From assembly GCA_022605405.1 (NCBI GenBank), contig JABYQQ010000007.1, positions 124,001-188,000 on the forward strand: a stretch of DNA of 64,000 bases, given 5' to 3'. This document shows, one piece after another, positions 1 to 10,986 of the stretch. The position numbers were made by a program, and so were the translations under genes. Each line of letters opens with the position of its first letter. Position 1 is the first letter of the stretch. Origin of the DNA: Earliella scabrosa (lineage: Eukaryota; Basidiomycota; Agaricomycetes; Polyporales; Polyporaceae). The notes beneath the pieces were generated by a model. It saw nothing but the letters and a program-made list of their open reading frames with translations, was not told the DNA's origin and searched no databases.

Positions 1-154
1 TCATGCCTTGGAGCATATAACGGGTGGAGGCGGCGTTGGACTGGACGGAGGGGGAATGGGAGTTGATAGAGGAGGAGCGGGAGTGGCTGTCGATAACGGG
101 TTCGTATCCGGCGGTTGGATTGAGGGCGTTGGGGACGGAGAGTGAGGGGGCCAT
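1..154 (-). CDS. 5' end of an unrecognised protein (partial, runs off the window)
   Basis: An open frame reads leftwards from an ATG at 154 and is still open at base 1, giving 51 residues. It starts MAPSLSVPNALNPTAGYEP and continues Ser/Asn-rich, with runs such as SHSRSSSINSHSPS, then STRYMLQGM. The composition fits a disordered N-terminus ahead of a folded domain that lies outside the window. No domain can be named. The ATG is preferred because no longer minus-strand frame was found upstream. An intron boundary inside this stretch cannot be excluded. Confidence 0.5.
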   Translation of the reverse strand, partial: MAPSLSVPNALNPTAGYEPVIDSHSRSSSINSHSPSVQSNAASTRYMLQGM

Positions 155-1166
155 GCTGGGAGGAGGAAAGGAGGGTGGACTCACGAAGGACTGCGCTCCA
201 TCTAGACGCGGGGGGGCATAGGCGAGTATTAAAGAGGTGCGGACGAGAGGGAGCAAGCAAGAATGGCGGTGTCAGGGTACGGAATGCGAGAGCGTCAGAG
301 CGGCAACGTGGGTCGGGCGATTTCACACGTACCGCCTGGGGCGAGGGCGAAGTCCTGCCAAGATGTCCGTGGCCAGAGCTTGTTTGCTGGTCCAGATACG
401 TCGACCACATCCGCTGCATCGTACACGCTCTAATCTACAGACGAGAGTATGTACACAGGGTGCAGCAGTGAGAATGTTGCCAAGTCTGTCGCCCCCCGTT
501 GTCTTTATCTTCCATCCGTCCGCTGTGCGCACACTAACCGCCCACGTGGCCTCCCGTGCTATATTTCGAATTGTTTTCCGCCGTCCCTCCAAGCTCTCTC
601 GATTGGTGACGACTTCTGTGGCCCCTTCAGCGGCACCTCTCCTGAGTCTCCTTTCCTCCGCAGTCCCCCTTCGCACCGTCCCGGATCCTCTGTTTACGCC
701 CGCTCCTCCTCCGCCACCAATCCGGACTTCTTCGCCCGCCCGCTCCCGAGCATCGCTCTCGGCGATAGAGTTCTGTCAAACTTCTGATTCAACTGCCTTC
801 CTTTTCGAGGACACCGCAGACTCGGCTCCAGCCGCCGCTCCGTAGCCATGCCCGCCGAGCTTTCAAGCTGAGTTTGACTCTTCACTCCGCGGCGTACGCG
901 ACTCTCAGATTTTCTCACTGCCGAGAACACAAGTACATCCATCCGAGCCTTCACGCAGCTTGTAGGGGCAGGCCAATACGTACCTACTAATACCTTCATA
1001 CGATCTGTCCCTCTCCGCTGTCCCAAGTACTTAAGTACTTATCCCTGACATCGATTGACTTGCCAAGCGGACATCGGCATATAGCTTGCACCTTCTCTCT
1101 TCCGTGCATGCTGCCTCGCTTCCGATAACTGAACTGTACTACTCCCACCGAGCAGCTAGTCCCACC
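155..1166. other. Intergenic region between divergent genes
   Basis: About 1 kb separates the leftward gene starting at 154 from the rightward F-box-like gene starting at 1167, so it probably holds both promoters. Pyrimidine-rich stretches lie around 585-720. Short open frames on both strands look like GC-rich noise, and no coding exon was recognised. Confidence 0.6.
1087..1108 (+). repeat. 22-nt direct repeat upstream of the first F-box-like gene (copy 1)
   Basis: A 22-nt sequence with ends TGCAC..GTGCA and a CT-rich core lies about 60 bases before the ATG at 1167. It recurs without a mismatch at 2569-2590, before the second gene. The tandem duplication therefore included the leader or promoter. 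The inverted ends make it weakly palindromic. Confidence 0.85.
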
Positions 1167-2172
1167 ATGACAACTCCCAGCCCCGCACTTCCTACAGAGA
1201 CGATCCACGCAATCGTCGGTCAGCTCTGGAGGTTCCCCGCTACGACGGAGGAACGATGGAACCTCCACGCAACATTCGCCGCCGCGCATCCACTCCTCCA
1301 CGAGATCTTCGTCTCTGTTGCCGCACGTGTTATGTATCTTACCCTCCATCCCACCGAGCTGGACCTAAAGCTCTACAGGCGCATATCCGACCATGCTAAC
1401 GCATATGCGCGGTCTCGAGGCGAAGATGTTGACTCGCCCCTCCCAGAACCCCACCTCGAGTTCGACATCACGTCCCTCGTCGGACCTAAGAGCGAGGAGC
1501 GCCATCTCAGACGAAGGTGCCGGCGAGCGCTGGTACGCATACATGCAAAAGCTCGTGCAGCTGTTCCCTCGCTGCTTTTCCGTACGCCTCACCTCGCACA
1601 GTGTTCACCCCGTCTCCCGCAACATCATCCGCCGCCCCCTTCGCTCCCTCGCACAGCGCTTCCCCGGCCTGACCCACCTCTACCTCGACGTGTACTCGTG
1701 GATCGAGCCCGACCACGAGCTGTTCGCCCCAAGTCTTTCCCCCTTCCCCTCCCTCCTCTTCCTGCGCGCGACGTCTTACCCATCGTGCCGCTGCAGGAAC
1801 CGCGATCCGGACACGCACATATGTGACTGTCTCTCGCGCGCCCTCCTCCACGCGTGCCCCAACCTCCACCACCTGCACCTCGACACGCCCTTCTTTCTCA
1901 AGCTCCTCGACGTCCCATCCACGCTCGACACGATCACCATCGAGGCGCCCCCTCGGGAGCACATCGTCGGCTGGGAGCCGTTCAGCACGATCATGGGCTA
2001 CAACGTCTCTGCAGCGTTGCATCGCGGGCTGCTTCGCGCGCGCTTCGTTGGGCACCGGAGGACGTTGGTCGTGCGGACTGGGCTGGCGGAGCCCCATGGG
2101 TACAAGCCTGTACGCGAGGCGTGCGGTCAGTACGGCGTTGTCTTGGTGAAAGAGGTGGTATACATGCAGTAA
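1167..2172 (+). pseudogene. F-box-like/leucine-rich protein, tandem copy 1, with a frameshift
   Basis: This is the partner of the intact gene at 2657-3625. The first frame, from the ATG at 1167, gives MTTPSPALPTETIHAIVGQL and an F-box-like N-terminus ending LHEIFVSVAARVMYL, then LEFDITSLVG. From about 1525 the match to the partner continues in the next frame (ERWYAYMQ, LTHLYLDVYSW, DTPFFLKLLD, STIMGYNVSAAL) and ends KEVVYMQ. The spacer between the matching blocks is 58 nt here and 42 nt in the partner, so the frame changes by one. No GT..AG intron of suitable length repairs it. Either the gene is broken or there is an assembly indel near 1470-1525. A shortened protein starting at 1393 is also possible. 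F-box proteins recruit substrates to SCF ubiquitin ligases; that role is inferred. Confidence 0.65.
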
Positions 2173-2656
2173 TCACATCCGGATGCTGAGCTTGCCATCT
2201 GTACACGCGGCGCCGCGTTGCAATTACCCTACTATCGCTGTAGGCTGCCAGTGCCCGACGGTACCTGATATAGTACTCCGCAGACTCGGTCCCAGCCGAT
2301 AGACAACCGAGCTGGGAATATACTGTACCTCCTCTGCGCAGCCTGGCATAGTGGTGAGCCTGGATTGCGTCGCTTCCTCCTTATAGCAGCTGACAGACTC
2401 GGGCCCAGCCGACCATCCATTGAGCACGTTGTACATCCTCGTTGTCGATCAAGCGCTCCGAGTGCTGCACCAGATATTGTAGCAAGGCCAGCCGCATAGC
2501 AGACTTCGACAGTCCTGGGCGGCCCTGACCCATATACAAGACACCTCACATCAGTCGGTATGTGTCTTTGCACCTTCTCTCTTCCGTGCAGAGCTCATCT
2601 AACATCCTGCCTCGCCTCCAGCCCCGCTCCGAGTCTGCATCTTCCCATACCTCGGC
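2173..2656. other. Spacer between tandem F-box-like genes
   Basis: This 484-base spacer carries two related short segments built on CAGACTCGG..CCCAGCCGA, near 2281-2310 and 2393-2425. The second copy of the 22-nt upstream repeat lies at its right end. No gene was recognised. Confidence 0.5.
2569..2590 (+). repeat. 22-nt direct repeat upstream of the second F-box-like gene (copy 2)
   Basis: Identical to 1087-1108, and 67 bases before the ATG at 2657. It marks the left part of the tandemly duplicated unit, about 1.49 kb long. Confidence 0.85.
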
Positions 2657-3625
2657 ATGTCTACTCACATCGCACCGCGATTTCCTGTAGAGACGCTCCG
2701 CGCGATCATTGGACACCTCTGGAGATCCGACGCGACGACGGAGGAACGTTGGGCTCTCCACGCAACATTCGCCGCTGCCCATCCACTCCTCCACGAGATC
2801 TTCGTCTCTGTCGCCGCACGCGTTGTCTATCTCACCAGTCACACAGAGCAAGAGTTAGAGCTCTGCAGACGCATATCCGACCACGCTGCCGCCTATGTGC
2901 GTGCTCGAGGCGAAGACCCGGGCGTCAGCTCTCCGCCAGACCATCTCGAGTTCGACATCTCCTGGGTCATAATAGTCGATCGAGTGGAAGATCGGGAGCA
3001 GCGTTGGGCAACGTGCATCCAGAACATGCTCCCATCCGCCCTTCACTGCACCTCTCTCACCGTGACCAGCGCCCACGTCGTCTACCGCGACTTCATCCGC
3101 GACCTCCCAGAGCTCTTCCCAGCCCTGACCCACCTCTACCTCGACCTGGACGACTCATGGAACGACGCCGGCAGCGACCACTACACGCCCCTGCCCGTCT
3201 TCCGCGCGCTCCTCTTCTTGCGCGTCAAGTCCTTCCCGCCGTGCTTCTGCCAGAAGGCCGGTCGGGGCTTGCACGACCACGACGAGGACTGCCTCGCGCC
3301 CGCGCTGGCGCAGACGTGTCCCGAGCTGCGCCACCTGCAAATCGACACTCCCTTCTTTCTGAAGCTCATCGAGATCCCGCCCACGCTCGACACGCTCACC
3401 ATCGACGCTCCCCCGCGGGTGTACATCCTGGGACGGCCGCCGTACAGCACGATCATGGGCTACAACGTCTCTGCGGCCCTGCGGCGCGGCTCGCTGCGCC
3501 CCCCTGGCAGGCGGAGGCGGACCGTGGTCGTGCAGACTGGGAGAGAAGATCCGTATGGGTACGAGTTTGCACGCGAGGCGTGCGCTCAGTACGGCATTGT
3601 CTTGCTAAAGGAGGTGGTATACTAG
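2657..3625 (+). CDS. F-box-like/leucine-rich protein, tandem copy 2 (intact)
   Basis: A single uninterrupted frame of 322 residues, with no intron needed. The N-terminus (FPVETLRAIIGHLW, then RWALHATFAAAHPLLHEIF and VSVAARVVYL) has the helix pattern of the F-box-like domain common in Agaricomycete proteins: a proline-led first helix, then a buried aromatic/hydrophobic helix ending in R-x-VYL. The middle has leucine-rich strands (ALTHLYLDLDD, LRHLQIDTPFFLKLI, TLDTLTIDAPP). The C-terminus (YGYEFAREACAQYGIVLLKEVVY) is shared with tandem copy 1. F-box proteins act as substrate receptors of SCF-type ubiquitin ligases; this assignment is by pattern only. The ATG lies 67 bases after the 22-nt repeat and is the first in frame. 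The target is unknown. Confidence 0.75.
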   Translation: MSTHIAPRFPVETLRAIIGHLWRSDATTEERWALHATFAAAHPLLHEIFVSVAARVVYLTSHTEQELELCRRISDHAAAYVRARGEDPGVSSPPDHLEFDISWVIIVDRVEDREQRWATCIQNMLPSALHCTSLTVTSAHVVYRDFIRDLPELFPALTHLYLDLDDSWNDAGSDHYTPLPVFRALLFLRVKSFPPCFCQKAGRGLHDHDEDCLAPALAQTCPELRHLQIDTPFFLKLIEIPPTLDTLTIDAPPRVYILGRPPYSTIMGYNVSAALRRGSLRPPGRRRRTVVVQTGREDPYGYEFAREACAQYGIVLLKEVVY

Positions 3626-4180
3626 TGCTACTAAATCTCTAGATGTAGTGACGTCAACTGGATGCTAAACAGTTTTCCGCATGTACGATTCGTTGCGAGG
3701 TAGAGCCTCCTTCGAACAGTACTGGGCCCTGTCCACTCAACGATGTAGCCTAGCATTGAGGACATTCGAGAAGAGCTTGGAATCCCCGACTTGCCAAAAG
3801 GGTCGGCAAGGCACACGCCACAGCCACCGGCAATAGCCGATGTATCAAACCAGCCTGGATGATCATGACATTTCAACAACATGGGGTTGAACCAGAACTG
3901 CACCGCGCTTGAATTTCTGCAACGCAGCTCACGGTCGAGAGCTCGCGTCCGTCGCAGCTCATCCTGCTCGACTTGGACTCATTGCGACCATCGCGGCCAG
4001 TTCCGGCAAGCTGGTAGCGAGGATTGACATGACTTCGCCGTTTCCCATGATCAGCTTCTAGTCGGCCGCAGGGCAAAGCAGCCCTGGCCCTCAGTCAGTA
4101 TATTTTGCCCATCTCCTCAACAACCTCTGCGCGCACCCAACGACTGTGCCTCGCTCTTACTCTGTTTCTCTCCTCTGCAG
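3626..4180. other. Intergenic region upstream of G-alpha copy A
   Basis: No recognisable gene. The last 80 bases are CT-rich and end in CTCTGCAG directly before the ATG at 4181. That looks like a splice acceptor, so an untranslated first exon or 5' UTR intron is possible. Confidence 0.45.
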
Positions 4181-6221
4181 ATGCTCCGCTCAGCGTGGTC
4201 GCGCCTCCCGTCCGAGGAGGCAGGAAAGGCCGGAGGCGGCGGGAAGAAAGAATGGACCGCCAGTATTCGCAAGCAGCTCTCCAGATCTGCACCGAGGAAG
4301 GCCGTCAGAATCCTCGTCCTCGGACCGAGCGGAAGCGGGAAGACGACGATGGTCAAGCGTGAGTCTTCCTCGCTGAGTGCATCCGTCCGACTCCGAGTCG
4401 GCCATGCCAATCGGCGTGGTCTTCCAAGCCATACGCCACCTCACACGCGTCGCTCTACTTAACGTCGAGCAAGCGCGGCTACATACGTGGGCGACGCTCA
4501 CACGCGCTCTCCTCCAGAACTCCAGCTGTACCTCGCCCGTCGTGCGTTCGAGCAAGCGCGAAGCTTATGGCGACTCCTCGTCTACTACAACATAATACTC
4601 ACCATCCGCGGGTACGTTACTACACATCTAGCAGCCTCTCACTCAAACCAGACGCATCTGACTCTCAATTGTCTGTTTCTGCAGCATCCTGGAATGGATT
4701 GCTCCCGAGACGAGCTCCACCGCCGCAGCATCCGGCCTTGCTATCGCGGATGGCGACAGTGACCAGCCCAGTGGGACCTACTATGACGACTACCGCAGCA
4801 GACTCGCGCCCCTGCTGGACCTCGAGGAGCGCCTAAAAATTGCCATCTCCGAACAGGGACAGGGCCAACTGCAAGCTCGCGACGCGCCTACGGACACGGA
4901 CAGCGACTGCGGCTCGATATCCTCCACCACTCCGCTCCTCCCAAAACTCGCCGCGGGCAAGCGAGAGATCTGCGACGAATTTCATAAGTGGTGGGACGAC
5001 CCCGACGATCCGGGGCACACGCTGGCTCGTTGCGCGCCCGCGATGAAGGCGCTGTGGGCGGATCCGCGTGTTCGCGCACGGCTGGCTGAGAAGCGAGTGT
5101 ATTTTGAAGACGGAGGCGGGTTGTGAGTGTTGCCTTTGTCGTGCTCTCTCGCGTGTCTGCTGCTTGGTATGTGAGACGCTGAAGTGGATGGCTGGGACAG
5201 CTTCTTAGACGACGTCGATAGGATCACAGCGCCGGGATACGTCCCGACCAATGGTCAGTCGTCTCGGCATGTGTCATTGATTGCGGCCTGACACAATCTC
5301 GTAGAGGACATATTCGTGGCGAAGTTCAAGACCAGGGGCGTCGTCGAGCACAAGTTCAAGTCCAGTCACGCCCCATTCGTCGACGTTGACTGGACTCTCT
5401 ACGAAGTCGGCGGGCGCGAACAGCAGGAAGCCTGGGCGTCGTATTGTAATGACCGTGAGCAGTCAAGAAGTACTCTGATTCACGTTCATGGATGCATGCT
5501 CATATATCATGCACAGTTGACGCGATCATCTTCCTCGCACCGGTAGGCGCATTTGATCAGTGCTCTGAAGAGGTGCGGAAATCTCGCCGTTTATCGACGC
5601 GTGCGTTCTCGCCGGCTCAAGCCGACCGATTCTACGACTCCCAGGATCCCAAGAAATCTCGACTTGAAGAGGCGTTCAACTTGTGGCAAACGTTGGTAGA
5701 AAACAAGCTGCTCGCCCGCGTACCGATCATCCTCATTCTCAGCAAGATCGACCTCCTCAAGAAGAAGCTCGAGAGGGGCGTGCAGCTAAGGGAACACATG
5801 TCCTCGTACCGCCAGCCAAATGACTACGAGCCCGTCGTTCAGTGTGCGTGCCAGATCTCACTATCCAGTTCATATGTTCACCTTGCCTGCACTAGACCTC
5901 CGCAACCGCTTCGGGAAATTGCACCGCAAGCATAGCCTTGCTAAGTCCAGAGAATTGTCTGGTGCGTTGCGTTCTTATAGTTGAACTATAACGGAATGCG
6001 AGACTCACTGGGGGCCGCTTGACAGTGCACCTGATGACCGTCCTCGACCCTCAAGTGGGTGATGCAATTGTGAACTCCGGTGCGTCTTCTGTCGAATGGC
6101 GAGAGTGCCCCGCATCCGTCAGTCATCCGTCCGTTCGCTGGATGCTGATCGCACGTGCCGGCCTGTAGTGCGTGATGGCATCATCGTATCAAACCTGGGA
6201 TCGTCGATTCCCTATGCATGA
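4181..6221 (+). CDS. Divergent G-protein alpha subunit, copy A
   Basis: About ten exons assemble into a G-alpha-like protein of roughly 450 residues. Exon 1 (MLRSAWSRLPSEE...) holds the P-loop LVLGPSGSGKTTMVK, and the split codon continues QLQLYLARR in exon 2 near 4521. A helical-domain exon (about 4685-5123) follows, with WWDDPDDPGHTLARCAPAMK, then LDDVDRITAPGYVPTN, switch I KFKTRGVVEHKF, the switch II region EVGGREQQEAW, IIFLAPVGAFDQ, the G4 segment ILSKIDLL, and the end VRDGIIVSNLGSSIPYA. Compared with canonical G-alpha, the switch II glutamine is absent, the arginine finger position is lysine, NKxD is SKID, and the TCAT motif reads MTVL. There is no MGxxxS myristoylation start. G-alpha proteins normally couple seven-helix receptors to effectors at the plasma membrane. 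These changes suggest altered nucleotide cycling. It is related to copies B and C but much more distant. Confidence 0.85.
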
Positions 6222-6402
6222 TCCAAAAGGCCTTCAACTCTTGATATGATAATCTAGCCTGGAGCAACGAGATAATCTAGATGTAAGAATACATTCAGCG
6301 CCTAGACTTCCCTCACCGTCCCCTGCCTAGCATACATCTTGGTATAGTGTTGACGGACTGGTCAACCATCTACTGTATTCAGAGACACGTAATGCAAACG
6401 AA

Positions 6403-7581
6403 TCAGTCCCAGATGACAGGAGGACGAGTAGGCGGCTGGTGCACAGGATGTACAACAGGCGTAAACAGAAACTCGACCCCATTGCTCTCACACGCCCTCT
6501 CAATCGCACCATAATGCGCCCGGCTCTCCTCCGTGCTGAACACCGTCACCGTCCGGAGCGCCAGCCCGTCCTCCCGCACCCGCGCCAGCAAGTCGAGCAG
6601 CGCAGGCTCGCACCGGAACGGCCCCTCCTCCTCGTAGAACTCGAGCGCCTGCACCCTCGGCGTCATCCGCTGCAGCATCCGCGCCGTGTACATATCCCGG
6701 ACGCACCCCAGGTGCTCGATCTTCGACTGCGGCCCGACGAGGCTGTCGAGGATCGGCGGGGCTCTCTCCGGCTCTTCGGCGGAGTGGTCCCTGCGCACGT
6801 CGGTTGTGCTCTCCCAGCGCGGGAATCCGCTCAGGACGACCTTGCGGATCTGGCGCGCGTGCCGCACGAACTCGGCCGCATGGCGCCACGCATAGGCGTC
6901 TTTGAGGCGTCCCGGCGAAATGTGGATGTGCAGCACGTCGAGCTGCGGGGCGAAGGTGGCGAGGATGGTCATGAGCGGGGTCATGGGCAGGTGTGGGACG
7001 TGGACGAAGAGCTCCTTGAGACGGGGCGCGAGCGCTGCGTTCAGGGTGAATGGGATATGGAATGGGATGCGCCCGTGCTCGTAGGAGGTGAGGTCGAGCT
7101 CGAGCGTCACCATACGAGGGAGCTTGAAACACGCCTGGAGTGTGTTCACGTCGTGTGGGCCGTTCGCGGTGAGGTGCGGGACCGTGCGCACCGCCCGGAG
7201 TGTGAAGACTTCGGGGTTGAATGACTGGCGCGGCCAGCTGACGTAGGTGAAGTTCCTAAGGGACTTGACCGGGAAGAGGTCCAGCCAATTAAGGAGGTTC
7301 ATGTCGAACTCTTGCGCCGAATGCAAGCAGACCTGGCGCACGAATGGGCGGAGATGATCGTATGTGTATAGGCTTTCCGCGAGGCGCCGGTCGGTGTATG
7401 CTTGCGAAACCGTCCAGGTGCGGAAGGTGATGGAGCGATAGAGCGCTCTCCTCGCGGGCATTGTCCAGTTCTTGCATACTCGAGCTGCCGTGGACTGATC
7501 TCGCGATGAAAGCAGTTGCATCAAGTCATGGAGGATGTCCTCGTTCAAGTCCAATCGTCGAGTGCCGTGGGATTCCGCCAT
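6403..7581 (-). CDS. F-box protein
   Basis: One intronless frame of 392 residues from the ATG at 7581 (MAESHGTRRLDLNEDILHDL). The N-terminal 50 residues fit an F-box: NEDILHDLMQLLSSRD, then TAARVCKNW, then ARRALYRSITFRT, the usual pattern of Agaricomycete F-box proteins. The rest has irregular leucine-rich strands typical of their substrate-binding part (PRMVTLELDL, PRLKELFVHVPHL, QLDVLHIHISPG). The C-terminus holds YGAIERACESNGVEFLF, a closing motif also seen in the tandem pair at 1.2-3.6 kb (EACAQYGIVLL). The frame stays open upstream to 7620 through a TTG codon, but the ATG is the natural start. The likely role is an SCF ubiquitin ligase substrate adaptor with an unknown target. Confidence 0.8.
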   Translation of the reverse strand: MAESHGTRRLDLNEDILHDLMQLLSSRDQSTAARVCKNWTMPARRALYRSITFRTWTVSQAYTDRRLAESLYTYDHLRPFVRQVCLHSAQEFDMNLLNWLDLFPVKSLRNFTYVSWPRQSFNPEVFTLRAVRTVPHLTANGPHDVNTLQACFKLPRMVTLELDLTSYEHGRIPFHIPFTLNAALAPRLKELFVHVPHLPMTPLMTILATFAPQLDVLHIHISPGRLKDAYAWRHAAEFVRHARQIRKVVLSGFPRWESTTDVRRDHSAEEPERAPPILDSLVGPQSKIEHLGCVRDMYTARMLQRMTPRVQALEFYEEEGPFRCEPALLDLLARVREDGLALRTVTVFSTEESRAHYGAIERACESNGVEFLFTPVVHPVHQPPTRPPVIWD

Positions 7582-8069
7582 CTTCAACGACAATACGGAT
7601 GACGGTACAGGTGGACGCAATCTGGGGGTTCAAACTCATACGCCATTTCTCAATCGAGTCCTTGTCGTCTCACTCACCTGGATCCTGAGGCCGGTTGTGG
7701 TATAAGGTCAAGCCCTACTTACGCCACCACACGGAATGGATATACCCGGAACGGGGGCGGTGCAGTGACCAGTCGTTGTACATGCAGCAAGCGCCCCTGC
7801 TACGAGGCCCACATAACGCCGCTGACTGGCAAGGCGGAAGGGGGAGCAAGACAATAAACATGCTATTGATACAGGTCTATCCACGGAGACAACAACAGGC
7901 CACGTCCGGGAGCAGCCAGAACGTCCGATGCAGCGTTAGTGCGATTATGGCGAAACAGTTCAGTATGACATGAGGCAGCGACAGCGAAAAGAGAGCCCGA
8001 CAGAGCAAACAGCATTGAGATCTTGAGACACGAGAACGCCAGAGCAGCGGCGAAGAGCGAGGGACGAGA
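7582..8069. other. Intergenic region upstream of the F-box gene
   Basis: This lies between the start of the leftward F-box gene and the stop of the leftward MAU2/SCC4 gene. It should contain the F-box promoter and the MAU2 3' UTR. No coding exon or clear motif was found. Confidence 0.5.
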
Positions 8070-10986
8070 TCATGCAGGTCCTGAGTGAGAGTGGGATGCG
8101 GGCGAGCCGCGGCGCGCGAGGTCCTCCACCGCCTTTGTGAGCTGCGCGTTCACTGCTGCTTGCTTCTGGGCCCTCGCTTCCTTGTTGAACCGCTTGAACA
8201 GCTCTGCAAGACGGCTCAGCATCTGAAGAAGATAGAGCGGGCGACTGATTGAAACTCACCCAAGAAGCGTTCTCCCACCCACAACCCCAAAGGCGCGTTG
8301 CCGACGACAACAGGCATCGCCGCTTTCCCGCCCTCGCCAGGGATCGTTGCGCCCTTCGTGGGCGGTGCGCCAAGGCCTGCGGCCAGCTGCTCGCACGTCT
8401 GAAGCATCGTGCGCGCGTGATCTCCGGCAGTGTGCATGTAGTGCGCGGCAACGAGTGCCAGGACGAGGGCACGGAGATGATTGTCTTGTGCCTTCGTCGC
8501 GAGCTCGAGCGCGACTTTCAGGTGTTGCCTATGTCAAGATGTCAGTCTACAGGCAAAGAGGTGTTGAGCAGCGTCGACGTACTTCGCCTTCAGGATCTCG
8601 TCCGTAAAGCATGCCTCAAGCACCCGTCCGACCGCCTCCAGAGTCCCACCCATCCCACGACACATCTCGATGATCTCCGCCCCTCGCCTCTCGAGGTCAT
8701 CGTCATCGGCATCATCCAACCACTCCTCGTCCGAGTCTGACAGTCCACTCCGCCACGAGTCGCCCAGGATAGCCTTGCGTCTCTGCACGCCGACGCATAG
8801 CGAGATCTCGCCAGCGCGAGCGGCCACATTCACGAAGCTACCCGGCTCAGAATGATGCGCAGCCGCTAGATAGCACCGAAGCGCACGCGCAGGACGCGCC
8901 AGTGCATGCGCCAGGTGGGCGTGATGCAGAGCGATGCGGGAGGAGAACAAAGGGAAGATGTCGTATGTCCGAGTGTGCGCGATCAAGATGTCGAGGTTCT
9001 GATGCTATTTCAGCACATGTGGCCTGGGGATATTGACCGCAATGACGTACCTCCTCGGCGATGTCGAACTCACTCCTCATGATGGAGACCTGCAGCTCGG
9101 ATCAGTACGCATCATCATGCTTGGGGGGAAGCGCGACGCACCGCGATGACTTCGCACAATAAATCGGCCTTGATCCTTGCCAAGCGCTGCTCAATCTCTT
9201 CGAGGTCGCCGATACTTGACCACACCGAGACTGATACGGAGGTGAGTAGGATCAATCAACGACGGACGAAATTGAGAGGACCCACGAGAGAGCTCCCTAG
9301 CAGCTTCAGTGTCCCAAGTCGTCAAACCTTCCGTCGCGAACACCTTCCGTTTCGGCCTTCGCCCTACAGCGTCTCTCTTCGACGCGCTGCTGATGAGGAA
9401 CGCGAGCAGGAAAAGGACCCTTGGATGAGTGACCTGTATCACGAGGCTTGGCCCGGGAGGCAACGCGATCTATCAAGGCATGCAGAGTCTACATAGCGTT
9501 CGCGGGAGACAGGTACGTCCAACTCACCTCGACGTAACCTTCAGGAAACTTATCCAACACCTCCGAGTCTAGCAATGCATGCAGATGGGAGAGCCTGGGT
9601 GAGACTTGCGCCGCTTCTCCCGAATGGGTATAGTACACCACAGAGAGCATGAGGAGATGGACCGCCATCGCCGCCTCGAAAGGGTCGACGAACATGATGA
9701 ACGTCTGCTCAGCAGGTGCGGCCTGCGTGTTCGTCTTTGCGCCTGTGTCCTTCGCACCGTTTCCCTGTCCCTGTGAGGGATGCAGCGGCTTCCGTGGTTT
9801 GGGGGTGGACGCAGCCTCGTACGACAGGCCAAGGGCGTTCTCCGCGCATTGAATTGCCTCCAGGACATCTGCCCACATGCTCGCCGCCACGAGGATGCGT
9901 GTACGTAGGACGCGTGCGAGCAGTGCGACCTGGTTATGTTGCTGTTCGATCGCGCGCTCTTCCAGCTGCTGCACCGCAGCAAGGGCAGCATACACGTCCT
10001 GCGCGGATGGTTGGGGAGAGGAGGACGGATGACGCGTATGCTGGGCATTCGACTTCGACTTTGCGGGGGTGGAGAGGGATCCTGGTGGGGACTTCGAGAC
10101 GGGATTGGGGGTAGTGAGCAGGGTGATGAGTGCGAGATGCGTAGAGTAGACTATATGCGCCGGATCCGTGGGCAGGAAGGAGGATAGTAGGTTACGAATC
10201 TGGTTGCGAGCGAACTTGGTCTTCTGCTGCCATTGAGAGAGCTGGGCCTGGAGTAGAGCGAGTTGGTGCTTGTATGCGCGAAGAGATGGATGCTTTGCGG
10301 GACTTCAGCTCCTCCCGTCTCGCTACGAGTGTGCGTGTTTGCGTACCTTCTGTGCGATGATCGACTGGTAGGGTCCTTGTCAGTGGATGTGCATCATAGC
10401 CTGGGACTCTATACGTACCCCACGACTCAATGCCTTCTCAACCTGAGCCCAGCAGGAATGAGCACTCTCAGAACTGTGAAAGCAACGACTATATGCGCAC
10501 CTCCGACTCTATCCCCCTCGCCCAACCATGATCCTCGCTCTGACTCAATCCCCCACTGATGACCCGCATGCCAAGTTCCGCCAACCCCGTCCAAGCGCGA
10601 CACTCAATATCCGGAGACAGAGCGGGGAGGGCGAGACATTTCCGTAGCGAGGTGAGAGACAAGACGATCGAGTGCAGGTAGTACTTGTGATTTGGCGGAT
10701 GGACAAGGAGGGACGGAAGACTGACGAGCAAAACAGAGGGCGGTATAGGCTTCAAACTTTCCTCAGAGGAGGTACGATGCTTGAGTGGTGACCGAAGGGC
10801 TGCGTCGCTGCTGGAAGGTAGCGGCGTGAGGGGCTCCAGATCACTGGAGTAGTCGCCGTCGAAGTCATGGCCACTGGACTGTATGCGCTGTCTTTTGAGT
10901 GGCCGGGGGTTGTCGTCAATCGCAACATCTTCAGCAGCAGCAGCAGCAACGTTGCGGCGACGTGCGGAGGCTAGCGGGCCTACCAT
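8070..10986 (-). CDS. SCC4: Cohesin loading factor MAU2/SCC4
   Basis: About eleven exons read leftwards from the ATG at 10986 (MVGPLASARRRN). After a disordered start comes the family signature IPPSVLLVSLPSLLV then HPPNHKYYLHSIVLSLTSL. TPR-like helical repeats follow: HQLALLQAQLSQWQQKTKF, NQVALLARVLRTRILVAA, FVDPFEAAMAVHLLMLSVVY, GDLEEIEQRLARIKADLL, IALHHAHLAHALARPARAL and QHLKVALELATKAQDNHLR. The C-terminus reads GLWVGERFL|ELFKRFNKEARAQKQ and ends SHSHSGPA. Exons join in phase; the last join uses the acceptor TTGCAG just before AGCTG. MAU2/SCC4 pairs with the NIPBL/SCC2 arm to load cohesin onto chromatin in the nucleus. The gene looks intact and has a fungal low-complexity insert (QGQGNGAKDTGAKTNTQ) in the middle. 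Confidence 0.85.
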
